Assembly: GCA_028386065.3 (NCBI GenBank)
Contig: MK814806.1
Span: forward strand, 132,798 to 196,797
Length of the DNA stretch: 64,000 bases
From: Turnera subulata
Lineage: Eukaryota > Streptophyta > Magnoliopsida > Malpighiales > Passifloraceae
Direction: 5' to 3'
Part shown: in pieces, positions 23,612 through 35,745 of the stretch
Numbering within the stretch: position 1 is the stretch's first letter
Layout: each line of letters begins with the position of its first letter
Translations under genes and position numbers: made by a program
Notes under the pieces: model-generated
Seen by the model: only the letters and a program-made list of their open reading frames with translations
Databases searched by the model: none
Told to the model about the DNA's origin: nothing

Positions 23612-26600
23612 TTAAGAAAAACTAAACAGCAACACAAGCCCGGGGCCAAGAAACACCCCGTAAATCAGCCTGGTAAATGTCAATACAAAATGAATAATAG
23701 AATCAAAGACATGTAACTGCATCTGTAAACCAGTGGTTCCATTGGCCAATGTATCAGCCAGACGATTGGCTTCACGGTAGGTATGAATGATGTGAACCTG
23801 CCAATCCCGCTCCAGGAGGGAGCAAATCTGCTGGAATAGAGGATAAAAATGTCCATGGTGTCGTTTCTGGAGGAGACGAACAAGAGCCTGAGAGCCAAGC
23901 TCAAGAACAATACGACGAAAACCAACCGTCCAGGCATGCATCAATCCGAAATATACTGCCCAAGCCTCAGCCTTGAACGAGGAGCAGATACCCAGAACAA
24001 CTGAAAAGCCAAAGCACCATCCCCCACCAGAGTCACGACATACACCACCCGCTGAGGCTAGGCCTGGGTTACCCTTAATTGCTCCGTCAGTATTCAGTTT
24101 GAACCACCCCACATTTGGAGACACCCAGCCCACATCCCTCCACTTCCGAATTGGCTTGTTCCTCACTAAGAGCTTGGCATGAAGGGTCAACTGAATTTCG
24201 TTGGCTAGCTGAAATATAACAGGAACAGAATAGAAGCCAACGTTATGTCATCCAAAAATCCAGCCATTACGCCAACCCAATAATTGCCAGAGGGTGACAC
24301 CAAAAATAGTCTGCTAGGAACTAGATGTAGTACTACCATAATCTCCACTGAAATTCCTACATAGCCAAGTATGCAAAGAACCCGAATTAAAATCAGACCA
24401 CTTTGCAGGATGAACAATTTTTCTCCAAACCCGTTGGGCACGCCAACATCCTCGCAGTACATGTAGAGTATTCCAAAACCCCATGACAAGCTTGACAACT
24501 TGGCGAAGTTGTAAAGCGGCGTCTGAACCTCTGATCATTGGTCATGAGGCGTTCATGCACCACCAACCAAAAGAAAGAACGAACTCGCTGAGGCCCTTGC
24601 CATTTCCACACCCAGTTCTAGATAGTATCAGCAGAGTTCCATGCGCTCTTAGCTAGCAATGCATATGCGGACTTCGAAGTAAAGGAACCAGAATTAGAGA
24701 AACCCCAACATATCCGGTCAACTGGACCATAAATAGGAGGTAGCATAGCTGCTACCTAAAGAACGACCTCCTGTGGTAGAAGATCGTTGAATAAGCTCCA
24801 ATTCCATTCACCCGAAGCCGTAACAAAGCTAGCCAGAGGCTAATGCAATTGTTCATCTGCCACAGGACCAGTAGCAAACTGAAGCAGACAACCATTGCAA
24901 CTCTCAACCCACCAATCAAGCCAAAACCGGATCTGCCTCCCGTCACCAATCACCCAACGAACCCCCTGTTCCACCGCCCACCGTACCGATTTAATGGCCC
25001 TCCAAATTAGAGAACCAAAAGTCTTATCACGCAAAGAAACTCAGCCACCCACAAGCTAGAAGTACTTAGCAGATAATACCTTAACCCAAAGCCGGTCCTC
25101 AGAACTAATGATGGCCCAAGCCAGCTTCGGAATCAAAGCATCATTAAACCAATGCAGATGGCGGAGGCCCACCCCCCACAAGACTTCGGTTGACAAAGAG
25201 TATCCCACTTAGTCAAATGTGATTTCCTATCCTCAACAGTGTCACCCCAAATAAAATTACGACACAAACGTTCAATCTCCAAACAGACACCCTTTGGTAA
25301 CTTAACAGATTGCATCGTATACACCGGAAGGGCACATAAAACAGATTGACAAAGAGTAAGGCGACCAACTAAGGATAGCTGATCAACTTTCCACCCTACC
25401 AAATGTTCCCGCACAGAGGTGATAATGTTTGCATAAGTGGCTTTCGTGACCCGGCCAGCATAAAGTGGCACTCCTAAATAAATTCCCAGATCATCAGTGT
25501 GCTGAAAACCACTCATGCGACTGAGTTGACCCTGAAGCTCGTTAGACACATTACGAGGAAAAGAGATCCTGGTCTTGGCACAACTGACCTTTTATCCAGA
25601 AAAACGACAAAAAAGATCAAGGCATTGTTGGATGATCGTGAGCTGCTCTACCGAAGCCTCTGCAAATAACAACATATCATCAGTAAAAAGAAGATGAGAC
25701 ACAGCCGGTCCGCCATATTGAGCCGATAATGGCTTCCACCGACCCTCTTGGACCGCCTGCAAAACCAAATGTGAAAAACGCTCTAGACAAAGCACAAAAA
25801 GGTAGGGGGATAGGGGGTCTCCCTGCCCCACCCCCCTTAAAGGTTTAAACTTCGTTGTAGGAACTCCATTCCATAGAACATGCATGTCAACAGAAGAAAG
25901 GCAAGGCATGATAAGAGAGCATATGGATGTAGGAAAGTTAAGCTCCTCCAAGACCTCTTGAATAAAAAGACCAATCCTAATGATCATATGCTTTCTCAAG
26001 GTCCACCTTTATAGCCATAAAACCTCGGGTACTCTGCATGGTACGCATAGTATAGATGAGCTCTTGCGCCACAATAATATTGTCAACTATGTGTCGGCCA
26101 GGGACGAAACTACTCTGAAATGAGCCAATCACCTTAGGGAGAAGAGATTTGAGCCGATTAATCAACACTTTCGTAACAAGTTTGTAAGTGACATTGCATA
26201 ATCCAATCGGACGAAACTGAGAGACCAGCTCCGATTCATCAACTTTGGGAACTAGAACCATAGCTGTCTTATTTGTAGCATCAATGTTGACAGTACCCAA
26301 GAAATTCTCCTTCACAAAAGAAAACAAATCCTGCTTTACAATCTCCCACTGACTTTGATAAAAGTAGGCTTGAAACCCATCCGGACCCGGTGCTTTAAAA
26401 GCACCCATTTGGAACATAGCCTGAGTAGCCTCAGTATCTGAGACAGGACAGGATAAGGAACTCAGCTCCTGGTGGGACAGTTGCGGAAATTTCCCTTTCA
26501 AAGGAAAACCATGCAAAAGAGAAGAGTCACATGTAAATAAATCAGTCTAAAATAGCACCACCAAGTCCTGCATGGCTGACTGCTCCCAAATCCATTCACC

Positions 26601-27739
26601 ATCATTGTCCTTCAAAGTAGTAACCCTATTTCTGCGACGCCGAATCATAGCAGAGGAATGAAAAAATCGTGTGTTCCGATCCCCATGTTCTATCTAGTTA
26701 ACACGAGCTTTTTTAAACCAAAGTAGTTCCTCTTGATGAAGGATGGTGTTATATTCCTGCATAAGATCTGATTCCAAACGAACAAGAAAAGGGCTCCAGG
26801 AATGACTCAAAGCCTTCTGTACCCCTATAAGTCTAGATAGAGCCCTTTTCTTCCTCCTAAAAATATTCCCAAACACCTCATGATTCCATAAGGAGAGGAT
26901 CTGAGACAAAGAAGAAAGCTTACCCGATAACACCTCATTAGAAGCCCAGGCATCCTGTACAACTCCGGCAAACTCCGGATGTGAAACCCAAGCATACTCG
27001 AATCTGAAAGGTCTTAGCCCACGTCCACCAACATAAGCTTCGGTGTACAAAGAAATGGGATGATGATCAGACTTAACTCGAGCCAAGTGACGCACAGAGG
27101 CCTCAGGGAACAAATGGATCCAACTCATATTTGCTAAAGCCCTGTCGAGCCGTTCAAATATGCGACCATTAGGGTGTGAAGGACCTCGCCAAGTGTACTT
27201 AGGTCCCGAGAAACCTAAATCCACAAGACGACAGTGATTAATCCAATCCAAAAACTTAGCACATCTAGTAGTATCCACTGATACCCCACCCTGCTTCTCC
27301 ATAGCATCCAAAATCTCATTAAAATCCTCCAAAATAACCCAAGGCCTCCCAACCGTCAAAGAGAAGGTAAGCAGATTAGCAAAGAGAGCTTGTTTAGCCT
27401 GTATATCCGGATTGACATAAACAGCCGTAAGTAACCAGCATCCTTTAGTTGGGGAATTGATTTCCAAGTGAATGAATCCATTAACATTGCCAACAACCTT
27501 GACAAAATCACCCCCCCTCGTGCCACATAACCCACAAACCACCAGAAAAGCCAACAGCATCTACTCGAAAACTCCGCGTAAATCCCTAAGACTCGATAAT
27601 GGCTTGCGCACGGTCCCCACTAACTCGGGGTTCTGAAAATCACCAACAATTGTACATGATGCATTCGCCCAAGATCACGAATTACATTTTTAATAGCGGT
27701 GCTTGAAGCACCACGTACATTCCAATACAGAGTCCGCAT
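23612..27739 (-). pseudogene. LINE ORF2: endonuclease, reverse transcriptase, RNase H, broken
   Basis: Begins MRTLYWNVRGA (ATG at 27737-27739), the N-terminus of the apurinic-like endonuclease. The conserved SDHHPISLY is near 27050-27075. Reverse transcriptase follows: KAPGPDGFQAYFYQSQW (about 26345-26400), RPIGLCNVTYK, QGDPLSPYLF, and catalytic FTDDMLLFAEA (about 25660-25692). A zf-RVT-like WQGPQRVRSFFW lies near 24580, and RNase H (LNTDGAIKGNPG to TYREANRLADTLA) at about 23740-24105. It is damaged by a frameshift near 27570, TAG near 26696, stops near 26550 and 25990, a further frameshift near 25980, TAA near 25594 and others in the C-terminal third. Domain order is complete, so the copy was autonomous before decay. 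Confidence 0.93.
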
Positions 27740-27946
27740 AAAAATAATATGGGATAGATAATGTACGAACTCCATACGGAGGAAACCAAATTAGTGAGAC
27801 TTAGTATGTGACAGCTCCAATGGGGTTGGAGAGCTGTCGTAAGAGAGACCTTCAGAAATCGGAGCCACCGTCTGTGATACAGGACCCGGTTTCATCGTAA
27901 CATCAGTAGAGTTATTTGAAGGGAAGATCCTCAGGGAAGACAATTC

Positions 27947-29475
27947 CTATCCGTCCGGGGGTTTGGGGGGAGAAGGAACAGGAACTGATGGAGAGGAAAC
28001 TTCCAGGATCATTGGGCAAGGGAGAGTCCCAGATGGGGACACAGTGACATGAGGGGAATCTTTCAAAGAACAAGTAGAAGGAGTAGTATGTTGGTGAATC
28101 TTAGACTGGACATGTGGCTGAGGAAATGGCTGTATAGTAGCAGATCCTGCTGAAGCCATACGAACTGCCCTAGCAGGCACGTTAGTGGTACTAGGTTTTG
28201 AAACAATAGGAACATTGGTAGGAGAGGGGGAGGATACCTGCACCCGGATAGGTGGGGACGAAATAACAGGAGTGTTGACTACCTCTTGAGGCTGAACCAA
28301 AGTACGAGTTACTGGAGAATCATTTGCATGATCATTGTGTTCACTTAACAAAGCAAATCGAGAGCCAGAAACCATCTCCACAGAACCTGAAGTCCTCTCC
28401 ACCGGGGCACCCCTGGGTCCCTTAGGTCGGCCTCTTCTCTTCTTCTCCGCAAGCATCCAAGGACCATGATTAGCAAAGAGCTCTGGTCGTTCCTCCTCCA
28501 TAGGAACTGGAACATCCTCAGCAACAACAGGTAGTGTGTCAGTATGAGTATCCATATTAGAAGCGGCCTCTTTTGTGTCTGAATTGGTGGGGCAAGAATC
28601 TAGGGTGTGTCCATAATGTCCGCACATGAAACAAATGGAGTCCAGTCCTTCATAAACAAGCTTCCAGACGCGACGATGCATATGGAATTTGGATAGTAGA
28701 GGTTTTGTAAGATCAACTTCAACACAGACACGGGCATATTTCACTCTTGTGGCCCGAAGAGTGACCTCGTCAACTTTGATCGGACGGCCAACTCGCTTAG
28801 CGACCCGAAAGAGAATTGAATGATCATAGTATTCACGATAAAGCTTTGGAATTTGCACCCACAAGATTGCCCTATCGATGGTTGCTTCGTCCGGATCAAA
28901 GCGTGGCTACCACTTCCGCATAGTAAGGACGTGATCAGCGACAATCCATGGACCATCATATAACACTCGGTCATAATCCTGATCATTATGGAACTGAAGA
29001 AGATAGAAATCACTTCGTCCCCCTTCGGTTTCCATTGGTTCATTAGAGTTTGATGTAGAAAACGGTAACCAACCTTCTTGCCCAGCAACTTGATAATTAG
29101 AGTTTGCTTCCAACGCTGGTAGATACGTCGCTTATCAGCAGAGGATAAGCGAATCGTGGGACAAAAGGGGTCTTCTTCATCCTCTTCTTCTGGATCTGAA
29201 TCCTCATAAAGAAAACCGTCCCAGTCCTCCCTATCAGGTTCTGTCATCTCCGCTTCAGACGATTGGCCCGTAAGCATGAACTTGTAGGACCCCTTACGTC
29301 TTGGTTCATCAGGAAACAACCTCTCTTCAGGAGGAATCGGCTTGGAGAAGTCGATACCAGACATACCTGTGCACTTCACCTTTTTATTGCTACGCTCCTG
29401 TTGATCCAATTCCTCCGTCGAAGTCACAGGAGCTGCCACCGCTGTGGGGCTGGTGGCTGCCGCCATAGGAACCAC
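27947..29475 (-). pseudogene. LINE ORF1 (DUF4283-like, CCHC zinc knuckle), broken
   Basis: RNA-binding ORF1 protein of plant L1-type LINEs. Candidate starts are ATGs at 29473-29475 and just downstream (MAAATSPTAVAA). An acidic stretch (EDSDPEEEDEEDP) precedes a DUF4283-like region (RIYQRWKQTLIIKLLGKKVG, then FYLLQFHNDQDYDRVLYDGP). The CCHC knuckle CFMCGHYGHTLDSCP is at about 28590-28635, followed by a Pro/Ser/Val-rich tail. The frame shifts near 29050-29110, and a TAG occurs at about 28909, after MRKW, where Gln or Thr is expected. It lies upstream of ORF2 on the same strand, as in intact LINEs. It cannot make a full-length product. Confidence 0.88.
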
Positions 29476-29536
29476 GTAAAACCCTAGGAGCTTGGAGTCG
29501 TGTGTCCGAAGAAATCAGAGAGCTTTTTTACAACTT

Positions 29537-30568
29537 TAATATTATTATTATTATTATATATATATTATATTAATTCTAGGCCCAACTTTTATTTTGCCCA
29601 AAATAACAACCCAAAGCCCACAAGACTTAATGCTTAATGCCCAGGTCACAAGACCCATGCCAAGTCTTTAGGCCAAAAAGCCAAGCCCTTATGTTAAAGG
29701 CCCGCTTAATCAAATTTTGGAGTCATCAACTCGGTGTCTTCCCTAATTTTCCCAAAAGAAGTCCTGCAACCAGTAGCCATGCAACTCTCGCACTACAACC
29801 CACAAATGTAATTTTATACTTTTGAAAAAAAACGAGAAAGGTTTGGTGAGATGCCAACTCACCCTTGCAGCGAAGCAATAGCTTTCTTCAACTTGGTGTG
29901 GTCGTCGTAGTCTCAAGGGATAATTGTAGTAAGCGTCACAGGGAGGAGGAAGAAGAAGATGAATGGATACTGTGTTATTTTGGTTGTGGGGTTGTTGTGT
30001 TATTTTCTTATCTTATATGTATAAATATATATGGAAGAAAAGTTGGCAGAAACTGGGTGCAGAAAAGAAATGCAAGAAGAAGGCTGATATGGTATTTGCT
30101 TTGCAGGTGAGGAGCATAAACGGTCATAGGCAGAAAAAGGTAAGGTGTAAGGAAGAAGAATTTTTCCTTACCTGGGAAGAATAAGAAAATCAGGCAAGCT
30201 TGTAGATGAAGGAGAAAACTTTGCAGACGACGATATGGACGGAAGAAAAGGTGGTGTGAGCGTGTCACACACACTCAACCGGGTATTGTCTGGACCAGCA
30301 AATAACTAAAATACCCACTTAACTTTATTTCTGGTCCGTTCTTTCGAGGTTAAACCTGACTTTCCTCGAGATTCTTGGACCCGAAAAATACCAACTCTGG
30401 TCCGTAAAATCCGCAGAAAAATCTAGGACGTGGGGTATAGGACGGTTTCGGAATCCGATGCATAATTTACCCTGAAATAATTACCCAAGATTAATTTTAT
30501 AAGGTAAATTATTGTACAAAGCCTTTTACAGTCCCAGTAAAAACATAAATTTTACCCTGGCTGTTACA
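29537..30568 (-). mobile_element. 5' LTR of gypsy element C, 5' half
   Basis: Continuation of the LTR interrupted by the LINE. It ends at 30568 in the LTR terminus (TGTAACAGCC on the minus strand). Bases 29973-30568 match the truncated 3' LTR. A consensus splice donor, G followed by GTGAGT on the minus strand, is at about 29857-29862. Right flank after the LTR is TCAAT. Confidence 0.85.
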
Positions 30569-30579
30569 TCAATTATGTA

Positions 30580-31440
30580 GGCCCAAGTATGGATCAACAA
30601 ATGATGCAGGTATAAATATACAAAATTAATTATTATTTGTATTATTATTCAGTATTTTATTTTATTTATTTTTCTAATTTATTTCTATTTTTAGTTTTAT
30701 TGTTCTTTCTTCATAATAATAGTTTTTTAAAACTTTTTTCCTGATTTTTATTTTTAGAAATTACCCTCTTAGTTTTTTTATGTCCTTTTTATTATTAATT
30801 AATTGTTTTTATTTTTTCTTTTATTTTAGTATATTATTTTTTGTTTTAGGGCCTACTGATGTATGTTTAAATATAAAAAAAATTATTATTTATATGATTA
30901 TTAAATAGTTTATTTTATTTATTTTTATGAATTATATTGTATTTTCTAATTTATTTTTTTTATTTATTTTCCTGATTTGTATTTCTTTAAAATTAGTTTC
31001 TTATGTTTTTTTAACTTTTTTGTTATCATTGATTAATTATTTTAATTTTTACTTCTATTTTTTAATATTTTTTATTTCTTTTGGCTCAATGATCCATGTT
31101 TAAGTTTGCAAAATTAATTTATATTTATATTATTATTAAATAGGTTTTTAAAATTTTATTTTTCTGATCTATATTATATTTTTTTGTTTTAATTTTTTTA
31201 ACACTATATTTTATTCATTTTACTGATTTATTTTTTAAAAATTACTCTGTTATATTTTTAATTTTTTTGGTTATTATTAATTAATTCTTATAATTTTTTC
31301 TTCTATTTTTTATTTTTTTGTTTCAAGGGCCAATAATGCATGTTTAATTTTGAAAAAATAGTTATTATTTATATTATTATTAAATAGTTTATTTTATTTA
31401 TTTTTCTGATTTATATTATAATTTTTATTTATTTTCTAGA
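30580..31440. repeat. Four diverged AT-rich tandem repeats of about 240 bp
   Basis: A unit beginning near TGATGCATGTTTAA and running through TTATTATTTATATTATTATTAAATAG recurs at about 30602, 30856, 31090 and 31334. Base composition is extremely AT-rich (long T runs). It starts right after the LTR end of element C. No coding sequence. Confidence 0.75.
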
Positions 31441-32740
31441 TCTATATGAAAAAATAGAAAAAATTGATATAAAATATATGATTTGGAAACAAATCATGTA
31501 CAAGTTTTTTTAATATTACATAACAAATGCCTAGAAATAATAGTTAAAATGTTAATTTTTTAATAAAATTAATTAATAAGTAAGCCGGTGAAACCCACAG
31601 GAAGTGAGCTAGTGCTTAGTTAATTCCCGAGAGCTTAAAAATCAAAACAACAGTGCACCAAAAGGTTATCCCAAACATTATATGCTTCACCAAATATAGG
31701 TTGGTAAGTGATAAATAAATATGGAGATTCACTCACCACAATAATTAATATGCATGACCTGGCCAGATTGGGATTAATCGGGATAAAGTTTTAGATATAG
31801 GATGAGCAACAAAAAAAACTATTATATGCTTCTGTGACTTATCCCTGTCAGAATCCATATATAGACGTGTTATTATACAATCATCACTTTTTCAGATAAA
31901 AGAGATAGGTTTATATGCACTTCACGTCGTTTCCAATGTCTTTAGTGTTCTTGCTAGCCTGGATATGGATTCTTTTTGAAACCTGCCTATGAAAGTTTCT
32001 GTCTCGAATCCCTTCTCGCTTCAGGTTTGATATCTAACTTCTTTGCAGGTTGCACAATTTGGTTTTGACTCTTTCAGTGTATTTTCGCGATAAAGGGACA
32101 GCGATGCCAGCCACGATACATATAGTAAAAACTTGTACATTTCTTTTTCTGTGCTAAGAGATTCATCTTTTTAAGCCTGAAGAATCCATTAATTTTGAGC
32201 CTTGCTTCTCTCTTCTCTTTTGTGATATTTTACTTTCATGGCTCGAGCAGCGAGGTAGAGAGAGATCATTTCATGGGAATTGGAAGGTGGACGAAAAGCA
32301 GTGTAATCCAGCAAAACGCAACTTTCAAGTACTACTATTCAAAGAACAAAAAAGGTCATTACTGTGCCGTTACCATGCTAGTATTCTGTGCAATATAATT
32401 CTTTTTTTTTTTTTCTTGTTTACCATGCCTTTCCATGTATACGTAGAAAGGCATGGGAGAAGCAACATTTGCTAAACAATCCGCTCCCCATCGCCTTCTT
32501 GTAACGTATAGGGAATTTCCACCGACCAAGAAGCTCCAGAATGTGCCCCACCAGAGGTATCATCTTCATGATCACTGACTGATCAGTCAAGCTTCCAGCT
32601 TCATCAATGAATCGAAACAAAGAAGAACAAACTTGCTTGCTGAATTGCCAATATGCTTTTGTTTTTAGTAATTACATCATAGTATATATATATATATGTA
32701 TGTGTATATATATATATATATGTATGTATGTGTGTTTTGG
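31441..32740. other. Unassigned DNA, no gene recognised
   Basis: Mixed-composition DNA with short open frames only (for example 32195-32398 on the plus strand and 32420-32620 on the minus strand). None shows a motif I recognise. Bases 31900-32620 are less AT-rich than their surroundings and might be remnants of an old gene. A TA/TG microsatellite occupies 32684-32734. Confidence 0.4.
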
Positions 32741-32749
32741 TTATTAATA

Positions 32750-33785
32750 CAATAATGCTAGAGTTACTAAGGATAGCATGCTTACATTGGATGATTTTAG
32801 TAGCTCTGCACATCTTTTTTATTTTCATTTATTATTTCCAAAATTAGAATTTTTCAATCACAAAAAATTTTTCCTATTAATTTTTCATGATCTCTCTCCT
32901 TTCTAATTTTTTTCCCTACTTCCTTCATCGATTTTCTCTCCATTTCTCTCTTTATTTTTTTATGCTAATAAGCACTTCAACTGAATTAAATTGAGGCTGC
33001 ACCAGGCCACCATTTCTACAAAGCTAGACACCTGCAAGTTTCTTTCTCTCCTTCCTTTAACTAGTGCTGAAATAGGTCCACATAGATGCCGGTCATGCCT
33101 CGCTTCCCATGGTTTTAATTTGCAAAAATCCATGGTTCTCCTAAAGATTGTATTGATATTTTTGAGAAGATGATATCCAGTGGTGTAAGACCTGATCGAA
33201 TTTCCTTTCTTGTGGTTCTTTCTGCCTGTAGCCATGGTGGATTTGTAAATGAAGGGCTTCATTCAGTTTGATGACGACAGAATATCAAATTAGACCAGAT
33301 TTAGAACACTATACTTGTCTCTTGAACTTCTTGGTCGAGCTGGTCTTTTGGACGAGGCTTTTAATGTGTTGACTTCAATGTCAATAGAGCATGGATCTGA
33401 TGCCTTGGCAGCCTTCATTGGTGCATGCAAAATTCATGGTGATGTAAAATTAGCGAGATGGGCATCAGAAAAGCTTTTTGCAATGGAACCAAAGAAACCT
33501 GTAAATCATACAGTTATGTCTAACATTCTACAAAGCCAGCAGCCTCAATTCAATTCAGTTCATAAAGAGAAAAAATGGAGAGAGATTTGATGAAGAAAGT
33601 AGGGGAAAAAATTAAGAAAGGAAAGAGATCATGAAAAATTAATAGGTAAAGATTTTTGTGTTTGGAAAATTCTAATTTTAGAAATAATAAATGAAAATAG
33701 AGATGATATGGACAACTAAGAAAATCAATATGCCACATATGCTTGTAAAACTCTATTAGTAAAAAAATCCTTAGTAACTCTAGCA
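32750..33785. mobile_element. Terminal-inverted-repeat element carrying a PPR gene fragment
   Basis: Bases 32750-33031 and 33517-33785 are inverted copies of about 270-280 bp: TGCTAGAGTTACTAAGGAT on the left against ATCCTTAGTAACTCTAGCA on the right, and matching TTTTCATGATCTCT blocks further in. A 9-bp TTATTAATA flanks both sides (32741-32749, 33786-33794), but the left end then carries about six extra bases, so the duplication is tentative. The interior holds a PPR pseudogene fragment and no transposase. Mutator-type (Pack-MULE-like) is the best guess. Confidence 0.75.
33122..33525 (+). pseudogene. Pentatricopeptide-repeat (PPR) gene fragment, E-type C-terminal part
   Basis: The translation reads CIDIFEKMISSGVRPDRISF then LVVLSACSHGG, then RPDLEHYTCL and ELLGRAGLLDEA, then AAFIGACKIHGDVKLA with EPKKPVNHTV. 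These are the final PPR motifs and the E domain of PLS-class organellar RNA-editing PPR proteins. Frameshifts near 33268 (after GLHS) and near 33320 break it. It has no start, no stop of its own and no DYW domain. It lies between the inverted repeats of the element at 32750-33785, so it is best read as a captured gene piece. Confidence 0.88.
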
Positions 33786-34320
33786 TTATTAATAGTAGTT
33801 ACAATACCGAATTTGGAAGTTATAATGCAATTTTGCTTTTCTATTTTGGCTTTAGTTCGCATTACAAATGCATCCCTGAAAATGCATTGTAGGCTATTTT
33901 TGGAAATCTGGTTATAACCGTGTCAAATAATAACCCCTCTTTCGTCTTTGTAATTTAATTGGAATACTTGTTTAGGCAATATACATGAAAATTTTATATG
34001 TCATAATTAAAAATTAGTTATTGGAATTTTGTTTACGCTAAAATTGGTTATTGGATTAAGTATATGGTACAAGCCAAAGCAACTTTTGAACCAGAAAATC
34101 CGAGATTAGTTATTAGATTATAAATCAGAGGAGCCCAAACAGCGGCATTAGGGATCGCTTCTTCTCCATTGTGTAACCATCGCTAAGTCGAATCACACGG
34201 ATCCACCAGACGAAAACTAAAAATGCATGTTGCTCTTCCACTCAGTTGGGCTACAACTTCCCCTTAACCCCAATATTCCTGCAAAATTAATAAATGTTCT
34301 TTTATTTTCATGCCCACAGC
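33786..34320. other. Intergenic DNA, nothing recognised
   Basis: Moderately AT-rich sequence between the PPR-carrying element and the SIRE-like LTR. No repeat, RNA gene or coding frame with recognisable motifs was found. Confidence 0.5.
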
Positions 34321-34627
34321 GTTGAAAATAATGCTTTGCTAATATTTCTTTATCCTATTCAGGTTTTGATAATGACAAATCAATCTTGTCTTAAGATGAT
34401 CATTATTATGAAGCAAAAAGAAATTAATCAAGAGCAAAGACCTTATGTGATCAAGAGTTCAAGATTTGGAGTGACAAGCAAAGAAAAGCAAACAAGAAGA
34501 CTTAGGGTTCAAAATTGTACAAAGGTTAAACACTCATTTCTCTAAGTTATTGGCTCAAAATAAAATCATTTTTACTCATGCATCATATGACATCGATTCA
34601 ATCATAAAAATGGTTTCTAAGCTTTGA

Positions 34628-35091
34628 ACATCGATGTCCAATTTCTGAACATCGATGTCCTCATGACCGTTATGCTTAAAAAATTGCTTTGAAGTGTCTG
34701 AACATCGATGTCCTATTTCCATAACATCGATGTCCTATTGAATCGGGTTTCAAAATTGTTTCGGCATGTATCATAACATCGATGTTCAACACCATAACAT
34801 CGATGTCCATTTGAATCGGCTTTTAAGATTGTTTTGGAAGTGTCCAAAACATCACTGTTCAACATATGAACATCGATGTTATTTTGTCTCGGGTCTTGGA
34901 CAATGTCTTGGGCAACATCGATGTCCTTTTGGCCAACATCGATGTTGTATTGACCGTTAGCCCAATAATTCATATTCGCTGGCCAGGACATTGATGTCCC
35001 CTTTTGCAACACCGATGTCCTTGTGACCGTTGGACTAATAATGCACAATCAAAGGCCATAACATCGATGTCCTTGATTCCAACATCGATGT
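34628..35091. repeat. Phased array of the palindrome ACATCGATGT, 7 pairs
   Basis: The 10-bp palindrome or a one-to-two-base variant starts at 34628, 34649, 34702, 34724, 34776, 34797, 34849, 34870, 34915, 34936, 34988, 35009, 35061 and 35082. Partners in a pair are 21-22 bp apart and pairs repeat every 73-74 bp (one gap is 66). Variants such as ACATTGATGT are single changes. It ends about 100 bp before the LTR TATA box. Confidence 0.95.
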
Positions 35092-35189
35092 TCAGCCGAC
35101 ATGAGCAGACACACTTTTTACCTTCTCATGCTATCTTGTTTAAAGATGTTTTAGATTGTTTCTCCAACGGTCATACATGCTTTTATCCT

Positions 35190-35197
35190 TATAAATA
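35190..35197 (+). promoter_or_regulatory. TATA box of SIRE-like LTR copy 1
   Basis: TATAAATA followed by GAGC, at the same place relative to the palindrome array as in copy 2 (46053-46060). It marks the likely U3/R boundary about 25-30 bases downstream. Confidence 0.65.
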
Positions 35198-35745
35198 GAG
35201 CTTTTAGGTCCCTGTTTAAATTAATTCAACTCTCCATATTTTTAAGATTCATTGTGAAACATACAATTCATTTTATGAGCCAATATCATTGAGAATTGAG
35301 AGTTGCCTTCATAGAGCTTATTTTTGTACTCATACCTACTCTTAAAGAGAGTCTTGTTTTGAGTGACCTTTGTATTAACATACACTTTAAGGGAGGATTG
35401 TTCCCTTGTAGTAAATTCATAGGAAGAGGGTCTTCTTTCTGTGGGAAAAGTCTTGAAGTGAGGAATCTTCAAGCAGGAGTTGTAAACGGTTTGTTAAGCA
35501 CCCGGAAGCTTAACGCGGATAGTGGAATCTTCGAGAGAGTCTCTCGGAGGACTGGATTAGCTACACAGGTTGTGTGTGTGAACCAGGATAAATCGGTTTG
35601 TCTCACTCTCTTTCAATTCCGCATTATTATTTGTTTTATGTTTACGTAATTTTTCTTTTTTATTATTTAATTATAATTATGTATATAAGAATTCCAACAT
35701 GAATTTTTTTTTCTAGTTGAATTCTTTATTAAGTAGTATTTAAAT

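Larger units (their letters stand above)
23574..29536 (-). mobile_element. Full-length L1-type LINE, minus strand
   Basis: A 5.96 kb LINE inserted in the LTR of element C. The 3' end is a poly(A) tract (T run from 23574) and the 5' end is near 29536. The 12-bp target duplication TAATATTATTAT lies at 23562-23573 and 29537-29548. It carries ORF1, endonuclease, reverse transcriptase, zf-RVT and RNase H in the usual order. Both ORFs are disrupted. The target lies in a run of TAA/TTA repeats, so a few bases of the duplication are ambiguous. Confidence 0.93.
34321..35655 (+). mobile_element. Degenerate SIRE-like Copia LTR, copy 1
   Basis: Collinear with the solo LTR at 45129-46660: shared TTTTGATAATGACAAATC near the start, TATA box, AAGGGAGGATTGTTCCC, TAAACGGTTTGTTAAGCACC and GTGTGTGAACCAGGATAAA. 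The left end is too diverged to show the TG terminus, and the last ~70 bases (the CCCCCCTCTAGCG end) are missing. No internal region adjoins it, so it is an old solo LTR or fragment. Confidence 0.82.

Noticed and set aside
32195..32620. Short frames suggesting an old gene
   Set aside because: No domain recognised on either strand and no splice pattern; cannot be supported as a gene.
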